From assembly GCF_000770795.1 (NCBI RefSeq), contig NZ_JRKJ01000002.1, forward strand, positions 310,001 through 374,000: a stretch of DNA of 64,000 nt. Reading direction: 5' to 3'. The stretch comes from Lysobacter dokdonensis DS-58. Its GTDB lineage: Bacteria; Pseudomonadota; Gammaproteobacteria; Xanthomonadales; Xanthomonadaceae. Every line of letters begins with the position of its first letter. Position 1 is the stretch's first letter. Under the pieces are notes generated by a model. It was not told the DNA's origin. It searched no databases and worked only from the letters and a program-made list of their open reading frames with translations. Position numbers and translations under genes: made by a program. This document shows positions 34,595 through 45,023 of this stretch, piece by piece.

Positions 34595-37366
34595 ATGCAG
34601 CACTTGAAACGCAATCTGCTCAGCGTGGCGCTTGCTTCTGCCACGATGATGGTGGCGACCGGCGCCTGGGCGCAGTCGACGACCACGACCGACCCGGCCA
34701 CGCCGGCGCAAGATCCGCAGGCCACGCCGCAGGACCAGGAATCGGTCGCCAAGCAGCAAGCCAAGCAGCTCCAGACGGTCACCGTCCAGGGCATCCGCGT
34801 CGGTATCGAGCAGGCCAACACGATCAAGAAGGAATCGACGTCCATCGTCGAAGCCATCTCCGCCGAAGACATCGGCAAGCTGCCCGACATCTCCATCGCC
34901 GAATCGATCTCGCGCCTGCCCGGCATCGCCGCGCAGCGCGTCGGCGGCCGCGCGCAGGTCATCAGCGTCCGCGGCCTGTCGCCCGACTTCGCCACCACGC
35001 TGCTCAACGGCCGCGAGATGGTGAGCACCGGCGACAACCGCTCGGTCGAGTTCGACCAGTACCCCTCCGAACTGATGTCGGGCGTCGTCGTCTACAAGAC
35101 GCCGGACTCCGCGCTCGTGGGCCAGGGCCTGTCGGGCACGATCGACATGCGCACCGTGCGCCCGCTCGACTTCGACAAGCCGGTGTACGCGGTCAGCGCG
35201 CGCTACCAGGACAACTCGCTCGGTTCGGCCGCCAACGCCGAAGGCGACGGCAACCGCATCAACGCCAGCGTGATCACGCAGATGGCCGGCGGCGACATCG
35301 GCCTGTCGCTCGGCTTCTCGCATTCGGACATCCCGATCCAGGAAGAACAGACCGGCCTGTACGAACCGTGGCAGCTCGCCACGCGCAACGGCATCCCGAA
35401 CCCCACCTACGTGACCGACGGCGCGAAGGCGCTGCGCCGCACGGGTTACGTGCGCCGTAATGCGGCGATGGCGACCGTGCAGTTCGCGCCGATCGCCGAG
35501 TGGACCTCGACGCTCGACATCTTCCACACCTCCGCCGTGCAGGAAGACACCGCCAACCAGTTCGAAGCCAACTTCAACTACAACGGCAACCCCGACCCGC
35601 AGACCTGGACGCCGAACATCAACGGCAACGGCACGCTGGTGGGCGGCACGCTGACCAACGCGTACCCGCTGGTGCGCGGCATGTACAACAAGCGCGAAGA
35701 CAGCATCGACGGCATCGGCTGGGCGAACGAGATCAAGCTCGGCGAAGTGAACCTGACCGCCGACGTCAGCTGGTCGAAGTCGCACCGCGATGAGATGCAG
35801 CTCGAGAACAACCTGCAGTTGCTGCCGAACCCGCAGTTCGACACGCTGAACCTCAGCTTCGGCGACGGCTTCGCGACGATCCAGCCGGGCCGCGATTACT
35901 CCAACCCGGGCTCGCTGTTCATCGCGAACACCATCTACGGTTCGGGCTACGGCAAGACCCCGAAGGTGGTCGACGAGCTGAAGGGCTTCAAGCTCAACGC
36001 GAACTTCGCCGCGCCCTTCATGACCAGCTTCTTCTCCGACGTCGACGTCGGCGCGCATTACGGCACGCGCGAGAAGAGCAAGCGCCAGCCCGAAGGCAAC
36101 ATCAACCTCGGCGCGCAGGGCCCGACGACGATCGCGCCGGACCTGCAGTACGGCCTGGTCGACCTGACCTTCGCCGGCGTCGGCTACATCCCCTCGTGGG
36201 ACGTGCCGGGCGCGGTGGCGCGCTACATGACGTTCATCCCGGGTGAAGACGCGTCGTACCTGGTCCCGAAGGCCTGGACGATCAACGAAGACATCACCAC
36301 CGGCTGGCTGCGCGCCAACATCGACACGACCTGGGGTTCGATCCCGGTGCGCGGCAATGTCGGCATCCAGGCGCAGCACACCGACCAGTCGTCGTCGTCC
36401 TTCTACTGGGATCCCTTCCGCCCCGTCGGCCAGAACCGCGTGCCGTTCGAGGAAGGCAAGTCCTACACCGACTGGCTGCCGAGCCTGAACCTCGCGTTCT
36501 CGCTGCCGCACGACCAGACGCTGCGCGTGGCCGCCGCCCGCCAGCTCGCACGCGCCCGCCTCGACCAGATGCGCGCGTCGTTCGAGTTCGGCGTGAACAC
36601 CGCCACGCTCGACCCGGCCGGTTCCGGCGGCAACCCGCTGCTGGATCCGTGGAAGGCCAACGCGTTCGACATCTCGTACGAGAAGTACTTCGAAGGCACG
36701 AAGGGCTACGTGTCCGCGGCGTTCTACTACAAGGACCTGCGCACCTACATCTTCACCGAGAGCCGCGCGTACGACTTCACGCAGTTCATCACGCCCGACG
36801 TCATCCCGCAGCCCGACACCAACATCGGCCAGTTCACCGCGCCGTACAACGGCAAGGGCGGTTACCTGCAGGGCCTCGAACTGACCGCGTCGCTGCCGCT
36901 CGAGATCTTCTGGGATGCCGCGCAGGGCTTCGGCTTCATCGCCAGCGCCTCGTTCAACGACAGCAACATCACGATCCCGCCGGATCCGTCGAGCGTGTCG
37001 AGCGTGGGCTCGCAGGACATCACGCTGCCGGGCCTGTCGGACGAGGTGTACAACCTCACGGCGTATTACTCGCGTGCCGGCTTCGAAGCCCGCGTCAACC
37101 AGCGCTGGCGTTCGGACTACATCGGCGAAATCAGCAACTTCGCCGCCGAGCGCACGTTGCGTTACGTGGAAGGCGAGGACATCACCGACGCGCAGCTGAG
37201 CTACTCGTTCGGCGAAGCGTCGGCGCTGAAGGGCCTGACGCTGCTCCTGCAGGCCAACAACCTCACCAACTCCGGCTACCGCACCTACGCCTCCACGAAG
37301 GACCGCCCGCTCGAGAACATCGAGTGGGGCCGCACCTACCTGCTGGGCGTGAGCTACAAGTTCTAA
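34595..37366 (+). CDS. TonB-dependent receptor, MalA-like (maltodextrin uptake)
   Basis: A 923-residue outer-membrane receptor. The ATG at 34595 has GGAGGGG upstream; a signal peptide cleaves near AWA-QST. A low-complexity linker (T, P, D, Q) precedes the plug domain with LQTVTVQGIR (TonB-box region) and KLPDISIAESISRLPGI, then a 22-strand barrel ending SYKF. This plug style is typical of the Caulobacter MalA/Xanthomonas sugar receptors. Position and operator suggest energised import of maltodextrins across the outer membrane for the periplasmic amylases and the inner-membrane transporter. No exbB or tonB lies adjacent. A strong terminator follows. Confidence 0.93.
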   Translation: MQHLKRNLLSVALASATMMVATGAWAQSTTTTDPATPAQDPQATPQDQESVAKQQAKQLQTVTVQGIRVGIEQANTIKKESTSIVEAISAEDIGKLPDISIAESISRLPGIAAQRVGGRAQVISVRGLSPDFATTLLNGREMVSTGDNRSVEFDQYPSELMSGVVVYKTPDSALVGQGLSGTIDMRTVRPLDFDKPVYAVSARYQDNSLGSAANAEGDGNRINASVITQMAGGDIGLSLGFSHSDIPIQEEQTGLYEPWQLATRNGIPNPTYVTDGAKALRRTGYVRRNAAMATVQFAPIAEWTSTLDIFHTSAVQEDTANQFEANFNYNGNPDPQTWTPNINGNGTLVGGTLTNAYPLVRGMYNKREDSIDGIGWANEIKLGEVNLTADVSWSKSHRDEMQLENNLQLLPNPQFDTLNLSFGDGFATIQPGRDYSNPGSLFIANTIYGSGYGKTPKVVDELKGFKLNANFAAPFMTSFFSDVDVGAHYGTREKSKRQPEGNINLGAQGPTTIAPDLQYGLVDLTFAGVGYIPSWDVPGAVARYMTFIPGEDASYLVPKAWTINEDITTGWLRANIDTTWGSIPVRGNVGIQAQHTDQSSSSFYWDPFRPVGQNRVPFEEGKSYTDWLPSLNLAFSLPHDQTLRVAAARQLARARLDQMRASFEFGVNTATLDPAGSGGNPLLDPWKANAFDISYEKYFEGTKGYVSAAFYYKDLRTYIFTESRAYDFTQFITPDVIPQPDTNIGQFTAPYNGKGGYLQGLELTASLPLEIFWDAAQGFGFIASASFNDSNITIPPDPSSVSSVGSQDITLPGLSDEVYNLTAYYSRAGFEARVNQRWRSDYIGEISNFAAERTLRYVEGEDITDAQLSYSFGEASALKGLTLLLQANNLTNSGYRTYASTKDRPLENIEWGRTYLLGVSYKF

Positions 37367-37403
37367 GCGACACGCAACGCATCCGCGGACCGTGTGACCT
37401 CCA

Positions 37404-37437
37404 CCCCTGCCGGCGCGCCCGGCAGGGGTTTTTTTTT
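37404..37437 (+). terminator. Rho-independent terminator after the TonB-dependent receptor
   Basis: A perfect 10-bp stem CCCCTGCCGG/CCGGCAGGGG with a 5-base loop, followed by nine T residues, 38 bases after the receptor stop. Confidence 0.93.
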
Positions 37438-37441
37438 GCCC

Positions 37442-37687
37442 CTAAGGCATGGCGATCACCTTCCCGTTGCACCGGCCTTCCACCTGGTCGACGACGGCAT
37501 TCGCCAGACCCTGCCCGCGTACGCGGCGCAAGCGCACGCGTAGCCATTCGGCTGCGTCGGCGTCGGCGTGCGCGTCCTGCCAGCGGTACACCATCGACGC
37601 GCCGGCCAGTTGCACGCGGTACGGGGCGCCGAGGGCGGCGCGGAGTTCAGGCTCTTTCATGCCGATGTGGACTGCTTCGATGCGCAT
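37442..37687 (-). CDS. Small hypothetical protein
   Basis: An 81-residue cytoplasmic protein starting at ATG 37687 with GGAG upstream. It begins MRIEAVHIGMKEPELRAALGAPYR, the pattern of a SmpA/BamE-like 'G-x-x-x-x-x-v-x-x-x-L-G-x-P' beginning but without a signal peptide, and continues as a small beta domain with one Cys near the C-terminus. The resemblance is weak and no function is claimed. It lies downstream of eda on the same strand after 94 bases and could be transcribed from the same operon. Confidence 0.6.
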   Translation of the reverse strand: MRIEAVHIGMKEPELRAALGAPYRVQLAGASMVYRWQDAHADADAAEWLRVRLRRVRGQGLANAVVDQVEGRCNGKVIAMP

Positions 37688-37781
37688 GTCGTGCTCCGTT
37701 GAATGTTGGAGACAGACTGGCGCACACGGCTGCGCCGCGGCATCGGTGAATGCCGCGACGGTTTGTAGGAATTCCGGAAGG

Positions 37782-38435
37782 CTAGCGCGCCCGCAGGCGC
37801 GTGCACTCGGCGGCCAGGCGGCCGATCGTCGTCCAGTCGCCCGCGTCGAGCGCGGCTTTCGGCACCATCCACGAGCCACCGACCGTCGCCACGTTGGGCA
37901 GCGCGAGATACGCCGGCGCCTTCGCAGCGTCGATGCCGCCCGTCGGGCAGAACCGCACCTGCGCGAACGGTCCGGCGAAGGATTTCAGCGCGGCGATCCC
38001 GCCCGACGATTCCGCCGGAAAGAACTTGAAGCGCGCGTGCCCATGGTCGAGGCCGCGCATCAGCTCACTCGCGGTGGCGATGGCGGGAATGAAGGGAATC
38101 GCGGCGTCGGCCGCGGCTTCGTACAACGCGTCGGTCGACCCCGGCGCGATCGCGAACACCGCCCCGGCATCGATCACCGACCGCAGATCGTCGGGCCGCA
38201 ACACCGTACCCGCCCCGACGATCGCATTGGGCACCTCGCGCACGATGCGTTCGATGGCCGCGCGTGCAACGCCCGTGCGCAGCGTGACTTCCAGCACCGG
38301 CAACCCGTTGTCGGCCAGCGCGCGTGCGAGCGGCACCGCATCCTCCAGGCGCTCGATGCTGAGCACCGGAACGATCGGCGCGGCATCGAACACCGCATCG
38401 ACGGCTGCGTTGCGCGAAGCGCTTGTCCAGTTCAT
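37782..38435 (-). CDS. eda: KDPG/KHG aldolase
   Basis: 2-dehydro-3-deoxy-6-phosphogluconate aldolase, the last step of the Entner-Doudoroff pathway, giving pyruvate and glyceraldehyde-3-phosphate. The 217 residues match the usual class-I trimer subunit. IVPVLSIERLEDAVPLARAL, the Glu in LPVLEVTLRT, and the Schiff-base lysine in RFKFFPAE are all present, followed by RFCPTGGI. The ATG at 38435 overlaps the glk stop as ATGA. It is the fifth gene of the zwf-pgl-edd-glk-eda operon. Confidence 0.95.
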   Translation of the reverse strand: MNWTSASRNAAVDAVFDAAPIVPVLSIERLEDAVPLARALADNGLPVLEVTLRTGVARAAIERIVREVPNAIVGAGTVLRPDDLRSVIDAGAVFAIAPGSTDALYEAAADAAIPFIPAIATASELMRGLDHGHARFKFFPAESSGGIAALKSFAGPFAQVRFCPTGGIDAAKAPAYLALPNVATVGGSWMVPKAALDAGDWTTIGRLAAECTRLRAR

Positions 38436-39415
38436 GCCCCTGCCCTCGTCGACGCCCGCAATGCCATCGCCGCGCCGAGCAGGCCCGGCTGCGGATGGGT
38501 GATGACGTGGATGGTGATGCCTTCGAGATAAGCGACGAAGCGCCCCTTGGCGAGGAAGCGTTCGCGGAAGTTGCTGCTGCGCAGGAACGGCACGAAGCGC
38601 GGCACCATGCCGCCGGCGATCACCAGCGTGCGCGAACCGTGGATCAGCGCCGCATCGCCGGACACGCTGCCGAGTACCGAGCAGAACCGCGCAAGCGCGC
38701 GCCGCGCCGCCACGTCGTGACCGGCCAGCGCCGCCGCCACGATGTCCGCCGGATCGCGCAACGCCGGCTTCTGCTCGATGTCGTGCGCCATGCCGCGCAG
38801 CACCGCGTCGACCTGCGCCAGGCCCGCGCCGCAGAGCACGCGCTCGTTGGAACAGCGGCCGTGCAGCGCCGTCAGCCAGCGCGCGATGGCCTGCTCTTCG
38901 TCGCCGATGGGCGCAAACGTGACATGCCCGCCTTCGGTTTCGACGACCTGCCAGCCTTGCGCTTCGCTCCCGACGAGCATCGCGACGCCCAGGCCGGTTC
39001 CCGGCCCCATCACGGTGACCGGCCCGCGCAGCGCACCCGTGGTCGGGCCGTGCAACGTCTCGCGGTCGGCCTGCGACAACGCGGGCACCGCCCACGCGAT
39101 CGCGCCGAAATCGTTGATCACGCGCAGCTCGTCGAACCCGAGCGTGGATTGCAGCGCCGTGCGGGAAAACGACCACGCGCGATTGGTCAGGCGGATCTCG
39201 TCGGTGTCCGCCGGGCTCGCGACCGCGAGTGCACCGCGCTTTGGCGCAACGCCACCGACCGACGCGAGGTAATGCTCGATCGCATGCTCGAGGCTCGCGA
39301 ACTCCGAGGCCTTCAACGCCTGCATCTCGCGCAGCGCCGGCGTCGGCGCGTCCATGTCGGTCAGCGCGAAACGCGCGTTCGTGCCGCCGATGTCGGCGAC
39401 CAGGGCAACACTCAT
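38432..39415 (-). CDS. glk: Glucokinase
   Basis: An ATP-dependent glucokinase of the Glk (non-ROK) family, 327 residues. It starts [16 protein letters not shown] with the phosphate-binding motif. [13 protein letters not shown] contains the catalytic Asp, and [11 protein letters not shown] and ETEGGHVTF bind glucose and phosphate. It converts the free glucose produced by the alpha-glucosidase into glucose-6-phosphate for Zwf. Both ends overlap neighbouring genes by ATGA (edd stop/glk start; glk stop/eda start), so it is translationally coupled within the operon. Confidence 0.95.
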   Translation of the reverse strand: MSVALVADIGGTNARFALTDMDAPTPALREMQALKASEFASLEHAIEHYLASVGGVAPKRGALAVASPADTDEIRLTNRAWSFSRTALQSTLGFDELRVINDFGAIAWAVPALSQADRETLHGPTTGALRGPVTVMGPGTGLGVAMLVGSEAQGWQVVETEGGHVTFAPIGDEEQAIARWLTALHGRCSNERVLCGAGLAQVDAVLRGMAHDIEQKPALRDPADIVAAALAGHDVAARRALARFCSVLGSVSGDAALIHGSRTLVIAGGMVPRFVPFLRSSNFRERFLAKGRFVAYLEGITIHVITHPQPGLLGAAMALRASTRAGA

Positions 39416-41244
39416 CGCACGCTCCTGTCTTCGTCGATGAACAACGCGCTGCCGCCCGCCTCCGCGGTGCCCACCTGCGCCCGCATCATCGCGAACAACT
39501 CGCGCCCGAAACCGAACCGGTTGGCGCGCAGGTCGCCGTGCTGCACGGTGCGCGCCTCCCATTCGGCGGCCGGAACATCGACGTCGATCGTCCCTGCATC
39601 CGAATCGATTCGGATGCGGTCGCCGTCGCGCAGCTTGGAAATCGGCCCGCCATCCGCCGCTTCGGGCGTGACGTGGATCGCCGACAGCACCTTGCCCGAT
39701 GCGCCCGACATGCGCCCGTCGGTGAGCAGCGCGACGCGCTGCCCGCGATCCTGCATCGCCGCCAGCGTCGGCGTGAGCTTGTGCAATTCCGGCATGCCGT
39801 TCGCGCGCGGGCCCTGGCCGCGGATCACCGCGACGAGATCGCCCTGCAAGGTCCCGGTCTTGAAGGCATCGAGCAGGTCGTCCTGCGATTCGAAGACGCG
39901 CGCCGGCGCTTCGATCTTGCGCAGTTCCGGCGCGACGGCGGAGATCTTGACGATCCCGCGCCCGAGGTTGCCCTGCACGCGGCGCAGGCCGCCTTCGTGG
40001 TCGAACGGGTCGGCCGCCGGGCGCACGACGTTGAGATCGAGCGACCTGGCCGGTGCGTCGCGCCAGCGCAACGCTGTTCCGTCGAGATACGGTTCCATCG
40101 ACTGCTGGCGAAGATCGCCGCCATGCACGCACGGCACGTCCGCGTGCACCAGCCCCGCGTCGATCAACTCGCGCAGCACGAAGCCGATGCCGCCGGCCGC
40201 GTGGTAGTGGTTCACGTCGGCAGCGCCGTTGGGGTACGCACGCACGATCAGCGGCGTCACGCGCGAGAGTTCGTCGAGGTCGTCCCAATCGATCAGCACG
40301 CCCGCGGCGCGCGCCATCGCGACGAGGTGGATCGCGTGGTTGGTCGAACCGCCCGTCGCCGCGAGCGCGACCATCGCGTTGACGATCGCGCGCTCGTCGA
40401 CGGTGCGGCAGAGCGGGCGGTAGTCGTCGCCGAGCTTGGTGACGCGCAGCACCTGTTCGGTCGCGGCCACCGTGAGCGCATCGCGCAGCGGCGTGCCCGG
40501 GTTGATGAACGCGGTGCCCGGCATGTGCAGGCCCATCGCCTCCATCATCGTCTGGTTGGAATTGGCCGTGCCGTAGAACGTGCACGTGCCCGGCGCGTGG
40601 TACGAGGCGGCTTCGGCGTCGAGCAATTCCTCGCGCGTGGCCTTGCCTTCGGCGTAACGCTGGCGGACGGCCGCCTTCTCCTTGTTGGTCAGGCCCTGCG
40701 GCATCGGGCCGGCGGGCACGAAGATCACGGGCATGTAACCGAAACTCAGCGCACCGATCAGCATTCCAGGCACGATCTTGTCGCACACGCCCAGGCACAT
40801 CACGGCGTCGAACATGTCGTGCGAGAGCGAAACCGCCGTGGCCATCGCGATGTTGTCGCGCGAGAACAGCGAGAGCTCCATCCCGGTGCGGCCCTGGGTC
40901 ACGCCGTCGCACATCGCGGGCACGCCGCCGGCGACCTGCGCGCTGCCGCCTGCGTTGCGCGCGGCGGCGCGGATCAGCACCGGGTAGTGCTCCATCGGCT
41001 GGTGCGCCGAGATGACGTCGTTGTAGGCGGTGACGATACCGATGTTGCCGGCCTGTCCGCCGCGCAGGCGCGGCTTGTCGTCGCCCGCGGCGGCGAAGCC
41101 GTGCGCGAGGTTGCCGCAGCTCAGGCGCATGCGCGAGGGGCCGCTTTCGGAACCGAGCTGCTCCATGCGCGCGAGGTAATCGGCGCGCGTGCGCTTGCTG
41201 CGTTCGACGATGCGTTCGGTGACGCGGGCGACGACGGGATGCAT
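39412..41244 (-). CDS. edd: 6-phosphogluconate dehydratase
   Basis: A 610-residue Fe-S dehydratase of the IlvD/Edd family that converts 6-phosphogluconate to [39 protein letters not shown] and [20 protein letters not shown] provide the cysteines that coordinate the cluster, and [13 protein letters not shown] is the C-terminal signature. Length and motifs match the Edd branch rather than IlvD. The ATG at 41244 shares one base with the pgl stop (TGATG). Confidence 0.96.
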   Translation of the reverse strand: MHPVVARVTERIVERSKRTRADYLARMEQLGSESGPSRMRLSCGNLAHGFAAAGDDKPRLRGGQAGNIGIVTAYNDVISAHQPMEHYPVLIRAAARNAGGSAQVAGGVPAMCDGVTQGRTGMELSLFSRDNIAMATAVSLSHDMFDAVMCLGVCDKIVPGMLIGALSFGYMPVIFVPAGPMPQGLTNKEKAAVRQRYAEGKATREELLDAEAASYHAPGTCTFYGTANSNQTMMEAMGLHMPGTAFINPGTPLRDALTVAATEQVLRVTKLGDDYRPLCRTVDERAIVNAMVALAATGGSTNHAIHLVAMARAAGVLIDWDDLDELSRVTPLIVRAYPNGAADVNHYHAAGGIGFVLRELIDAGLVHADVPCVHGGDLRQQSMEPYLDGTALRWRDAPARSLDLNVVRPAADPFDHEGGLRRVQGNLGRGIVKISAVAPELRKIEAPARVFESQDDLLDAFKTGTLQGDLVAVIRGQGPRANGMPELHKLTPTLAAMQDRGQRVALLTDGRMSGASGKVLSAIHVTPEAADGGPISKLRDGDRIRIDSDAGTIDVDVPAAEWEARTVQHGDLRANRFGFGRELFAMMRAQVGTAEAGGSALFIDEDRSVR

Positions 41245-41945
41245 CAGGGACTCCAGTGCACGTGCACGGCCGCTTCCCCTTCGCCGATCGCGGCGACGGG
41301 GTGCCGCAGGATGTTGCCGGAAGCGCGCGCGGCCTGCAGGACGTCGCGCTTGGCCTGTCCGGTGATGGCCAGGTGCAGCGCGCGCGTGCGCAGCAGGCGC
41401 GACAGCGTGAGGGTGATCCGGGGGAATGGCGCTTCGGGCGGCAGCGGATCGGGATCGATGCGCGTCGCGTCGAGCGCGTTGTCGAGGTCGAGCGCGGCGC
41501 GCAGTTGCGGCGCACCGGGGAACAGCGATGCGGTATGCGCATCCTGGCCCATGCCGAGCACGATCGCATCGAACGTATCGGGGAGGGTCGCCAGGCGGGA
41601 ACGCGCATGCGCCTCCGACCGTGCGGGGTCGCCGTCGTCGGTCGTCAGCGATTCGATGGTGATGCCGCGCGCATCGCTGAAGGCCTTGCGCAATTCGGTG
41701 AGATTGGACGCGGGATGGTCGTGCGGCACGCAGCGTTCGTCGCTGGGCACGACGACCACGCACGACCAGTCCAACCGCATCGCGGCGAGGGCGCGGTACG
41801 CAGGGAACGGCGTGCGTCCGCCCGCGAGCGCGAGCACCGCACGGCCGCGTGTGTCGATCGCAGCCCGGCATGCGGCATGCAGCATCTGCGCGAGGTGCCG
41901 CGAGAGCCCCTCGATGTCGGCGTGGTCGTGTTCGATCCAGCCCAT
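41244..41945 (-). CDS. pgl: 6-phosphogluconolactonase
   Basis: A 233-residue DevB/NagB-fold lactonase that hydrolyses 6-phosphogluconolactone. [18 protein letters not shown] is the phosphate loop, [10 protein letters not shown] the catalytic region and [14 protein letters not shown] the conserved glycine-rich turn. It starts at ATG 41945, overlapping the zwf stop by one base, and its own stop overlaps the edd start in the same way. Confidence 0.94.
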   Translation of the reverse strand: MGWIEHDHADIEGLSRHLAQMLHAACRAAIDTRGRAVLALAGGRTPFPAYRALAAMRLDWSCVVVVPSDERCVPHDHPASNLTELRKAFSDARGITIESLTTDDGDPARSEAHARSRLATLPDTFDAIVLGMGQDAHTASLFPGAPQLRAALDLDNALDATRIDPDPLPPEAPFPRITLTLSRLLRTRALHLAITGQAKRDVLQAARASGNILRHPVAAIGEGEAAVHVHWSP

Positions 41946-43405
41946 CACTCGCGCCAGGAATGTCCATGGCGTTCGGTCATCGCCACCGCGCTCGCCGGGC
42001 CCCAGGTGCCCGCGGGATACGGTTTGGGCGCGATGTCGTTCGCACGCCAACCATCGATGACGGCATCCACCCACTCCCACGCCGCTTCGGTTTCGTCGCG
42101 GCGCACGAACAGCGTGCCGTTGCCTTCCAGCGCGTCGAGGTACAAGCGCTCGTACGCGGGCCGCCGCGAGGACGCGGCGAACTCCTCGTGCATGTCCAGG
42201 TCCAGCGCCACCTGCGACAACTGCAGGCCCGCGCGATCCAGCCCCGGCGTCTTGCTCATCAGGCGCAGTTCGATGCGTTCCTCGGGCTGCAGGCGGATCG
42301 TCAGGCCGTTGGGCGCGATCTTGGCCCGCGGATCGAAGATCGAATGCGGCACGGCGCGGAACTGCAGGTGGATCTCGGTGGCGCGGCGCGGCATGCGCTT
42401 GCCCGTGCGCAGGTAGAACGGCACGCCGGACCAGCGCCAGTTGTCGATGTGCGCGCGCATCGCCACGAAGGTTTCGGTTCGGCTGCCGCGGCCGAGTTCC
42501 TCGCCGTAGCCCGGCACGACCTTGCCGCCCACCGCGCCGGAGGTGTATTGGCCCGTCACCGTTTCCGACTGCACTTGTTCGCGGCCGATGTGGCGCAGCG
42601 AGCGCAGCACCTTGATCTTCTCGTTGCGCACGGCCGTCGGTTCGAACCGCGCCGGCGGCTCCATCGCGGTCAGGCACACGAGTTGCAGCAGGTGGTTCTG
42701 CACCATGTCGCGCATCGCGCCGCTGGTGTCGTAGTAATCGCCGCGGCCTTCCACGCCGACGGTCTCCGCCACCGTGATCTGCACGTGCTGGATGTGGCGC
42801 GCGTTCCACAGCGGCTCGAACATCGCGTTGCCGAATCGCAGCGCGATCAGGTTCTGCACGCCTTCCTTGCCGAGGTAATGGTCGACGCGGAACACGCGGT
42901 CTTCGTCGAACACGCGCGCGACGCCGTCGTTGATGGTGGTCGCGCTGCCCAGGTCCGTGCCGATGGGCTTTTCGAGCATCACGCGCGTGCCGGGCCCCGC
43001 CAGGCCCAGTGCACCGAGCGCCACGCAGATCGGCACGTAGAACCGCGGCGCGGTGCTCAGGTGGTAGAGGATGTCGCCGGTGCGCATCGCTTCGATGCGT
43101 TGCCCCAGGCGCGCCATGGATTCGGCATCGCCGCTGTCGGCCGCGTGGTAGGCCACGCGCTCCAGCAGCGCGGCGAGCGAGGCCTCGTCGAGATCGGCGG
43201 CCGGCACGTTGCGGCGCACGGCGTCGGCGACGCTCTCGCGGAAGGCCGCATCGTCGAGCTCGCTGCGCGCGCTGCCGAGGATGCGCAGCTCCGGCCCGAG
43301 CAAGCCGGCGTGCTGGAGGCCGTAGAGCGAAGGCAGCAACATGCGCTGGGCGAGGTCGCCGGAGGCGCCGAAGATGACGAGCAGCGAAGCGCAGGTACCG
43401 GGCAT
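41945..43405 (-). CDS. zwf: Glucose-6-phosphate 1-dehydrogenase
   Basis: A 486-residue enzyme, first gene of the Entner-Doudoroff operon. The N-terminal Rossmann motif is [21 protein letters not shown], the substrate/catalytic signature RVDHYLGKE is intact, and VMLEKPIG is present. It oxidises glucose-6-phosphate with NADP+ or NAD+. The operator-like palindrome at 43478-43491 lies about 75 bases upstream of the ATG, suggesting control with the maltodextrin genes rather than by a HexR-type site, which I do not see. Confidence 0.96.
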   Translation of the reverse strand: MPGTCASLLVIFGASGDLAQRMLLPSLYGLQHAGLLGPELRILGSARSELDDAAFRESVADAVRRNVPAADLDEASLAALLERVAYHAADSGDAESMARLGQRIEAMRTGDILYHLSTAPRFYVPICVALGALGLAGPGTRVMLEKPIGTDLGSATTINDGVARVFDEDRVFRVDHYLGKEGVQNLIALRFGNAMFEPLWNARHIQHVQITVAETVGVEGRGDYYDTSGAMRDMVQNHLLQLVCLTAMEPPARFEPTAVRNEKIKVLRSLRHIGREQVQSETVTGQYTSGAVGGKVVPGYGEELGRGSRTETFVAMRAHIDNWRWSGVPFYLRTGKRMPRRATEIHLQFRAVPHSIFDPRAKIAPNGLTIRLQPEERIELRLMSKTPGLDRAGLQLSQVALDLDMHEEFAASSRRPAYERLYLDALEGNGTLFVRRDETEAAWEWVDAVIDGWRANDIAPKPYPAGTWGPASAVAMTERHGHSWRE

Positions 43406-43477
43406 GCGGCCTGAATGGGGGCGGGACGAGGTCGAAGCGTAAACCGCAATGGCCTCCCGCGCGGTGACGGCGGCGGT

Positions 43478-43491
43478 GATTACGTATTCAA
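43478..43491. promoter_or_regulatory. Candidate LacI-type operator TGATTACGTATTCA
   Basis: It matches the palindrome TGAATACGTATTCA at 13 of 14 positions. It lies between zwf (start 43405, minus) and the TPR gene (start 43543, plus), and links the Entner-Doudoroff operon to the two maltodextrin promoters. Confidence 0.66.
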
Positions 43492-43542
43492 CGGCGACAT
43501 CGGCGCCTGGGCTAGGATGCGGGCAGCGGTCCGGAGGCGATC

Positions 43543-44940
43543 ATGCAACTGCCCTTGCGCGTCGCGGTGCTCGCGTTTTCATGCGTTTTCATCGATCCGG
43601 CCCGCGCGGCTGAGCCGCATGCCGGCCACGGTGGCATGGCCCGCTTCGGCGTCCACTGCGCGCCCGCGGTGCGCGAGGACTTCGACCGCGCGCTCACCCT
43701 GCTCCACCACATGACCTATCCGCAGGCGCGCGCGGGCTTCCGCGCCGTCGCCGACAAGGACCCCAAATGCGCGATGGCCCACTGGGGCATCGCGATGACA
43801 CTCTTCCAGCCGCTGTGGCCCACGCGCCCGGATCTGCCCGAACGCACGCTCGGGTGGGACGAGATCGGCAAGGCACGCGCCCTCGGATCGTCCGACCCGC
43901 GCGAAACGATGTACATCGACACCGCAGCGGCGTTCTTCGAACAGCCCGAGGCCGACGACTATTGGGCGCGCATCCGACGCTGGGCCGATGCTTCGGCGAA
44001 GTTGCACGCGGCCTTCCCCAAGGACCACGACGCCACCGCCTTCGCCGCCCTCGCCTTGCTCGCGACCACGCCGCAGGACCGCGCGACGCGCGAGCACGCC
44101 GACCAGGCCGCGGCGTTGCTGGAACCCCTGTTGCGCGAGGTCCCCGACCACCCCGGTGCGATGCATTACATGGTGCACGCCGACGATGTGCCGGGCCGCG
44201 AGCGCGAAACGCCCGAAGTGGTGCGCGACTACGAAGCCATCGCACCCGACAACCCGCACGCGTTGCACATGCCCACGCACGTCTACACGCGCCGCGGCGA
44301 TTGGGCGGGTTCGATCCGCGGCAACCTGCGCGCGGCGGACGCCGCCTTGCGCTACCCCGCGGGCGAACACGGCGAATACGTGTGGGACGAGTTCCCGCAC
44401 GCGATCGACTACCTCGTCTACGCCTACCTGCAACAGGGCGACGTGGCGAACGCGAAGAAACAGCGCGACCGCCTGCTGTCCACGCAGCACCTGCAACCCT
44501 CGTTCAAGACGGCGTTCCACCTGGCTTCGGTGCAGGCGCGCGTTCCGCTGGAAACCGGCGACTGGGCCGCCGCCGCGAAGCTGCAACCGCGCACCCCGGC
44601 GTGGGTGGAATGGGACATGTACGCGTGGCCCGAAGCGATCGGGCAGTTCGCGCATGGCTTGGGCGCGGCGAAGACCGGCGCGAAGCAAGACGCACTGACG
44701 GCGCTCACGCGCATCCGCGCGTTGCAATCGAAGATGGAAGCAGCCGGCGAAGCGTTGTTCGCGCGCAACATCCACGTGCTGGCGCTCGAACTCGAAAGCG
44801 CGATCGCGCAGGCCAACGGGCATCCGAAGGAAGCGAACGAGAAACTCGACGCGGCCGCCGCCATCGAAGCGGCGACGCCCAAGCACCCCGTGACGCCCGG
44901 CCCGACGCTGTCGGTGCGCAAGTTGCGCGACGCCCTGTAA
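43543..44940 (+). CDS. Exported TPR-repeat protein with conserved His motifs
   Basis: A 465-residue exported protein, with signal peptide cleavage near ARA-AEP and an SD (GGAGG) before the ATG. It consists of helical TPR-like repeats. The central motifs HYMVHADD and HALHMPTHVYTRRGDWAGSI match a widespread family of uncharacterised TPR proteins with the 'MPSHIFTRLG' signature; the conserved histidines suggest metal or haem contact, which is speculative. It begins HAGHGGMARFGVHC, another His/Cys-rich segment. It shares the intergenic region and operator with zwf but has no obvious sugar function. Confidence 0.75.
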   Translation: MQLPLRVAVLAFSCVFIDPARAAEPHAGHGGMARFGVHCAPAVREDFDRALTLLHHMTYPQARAGFRAVADKDPKCAMAHWGIAMTLFQPLWPTRPDLPERTLGWDEIGKARALGSSDPRETMYIDTAAAFFEQPEADDYWARIRRWADASAKLHAAFPKDHDATAFAALALLATTPQDRATREHADQAAALLEPLLREVPDHPGAMHYMVHADDVPGRERETPEVVRDYEAIAPDNPHALHMPTHVYTRRGDWAGSIRGNLRAADAALRYPAGEHGEYVWDEFPHAIDYLVYAYLQQGDVANAKKQRDRLLSTQHLQPSFKTAFHLASVQARVPLETGDWAAAAKLQPRTPAWVEWDMYAWPEAIGQFAHGLGAAKTGAKQDALTALTRIRALQSKMEAAGEALFARNIHVLALELESAIAQANGHPKEANEKLDAAAAIEAATPKHPVTPGPTLSVRKLRDAL

Positions 44941-44972
44941 AAAAAAGGCCCCCGATCGATAGCTCGGGGGCC
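44939..44972 (-). terminator. Rho-independent terminator for the beta-helix gene
   Basis: On the minus strand the stem GGCCCCCGA/TCGGGGGCC is followed by eight T residues. It lies 51 bases past the stop of the gene at 45024. On the plus strand the stem immediately follows the TPR gene but has no T-tract, so it acts mainly on the minus strand. Confidence 0.85.
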
Positions 44973-45023
44973 CTTCGCGCGCTGTCGCCGACGAGTGCGA
45001 CAGCGTGTCCTGCGTCTTCCGGA

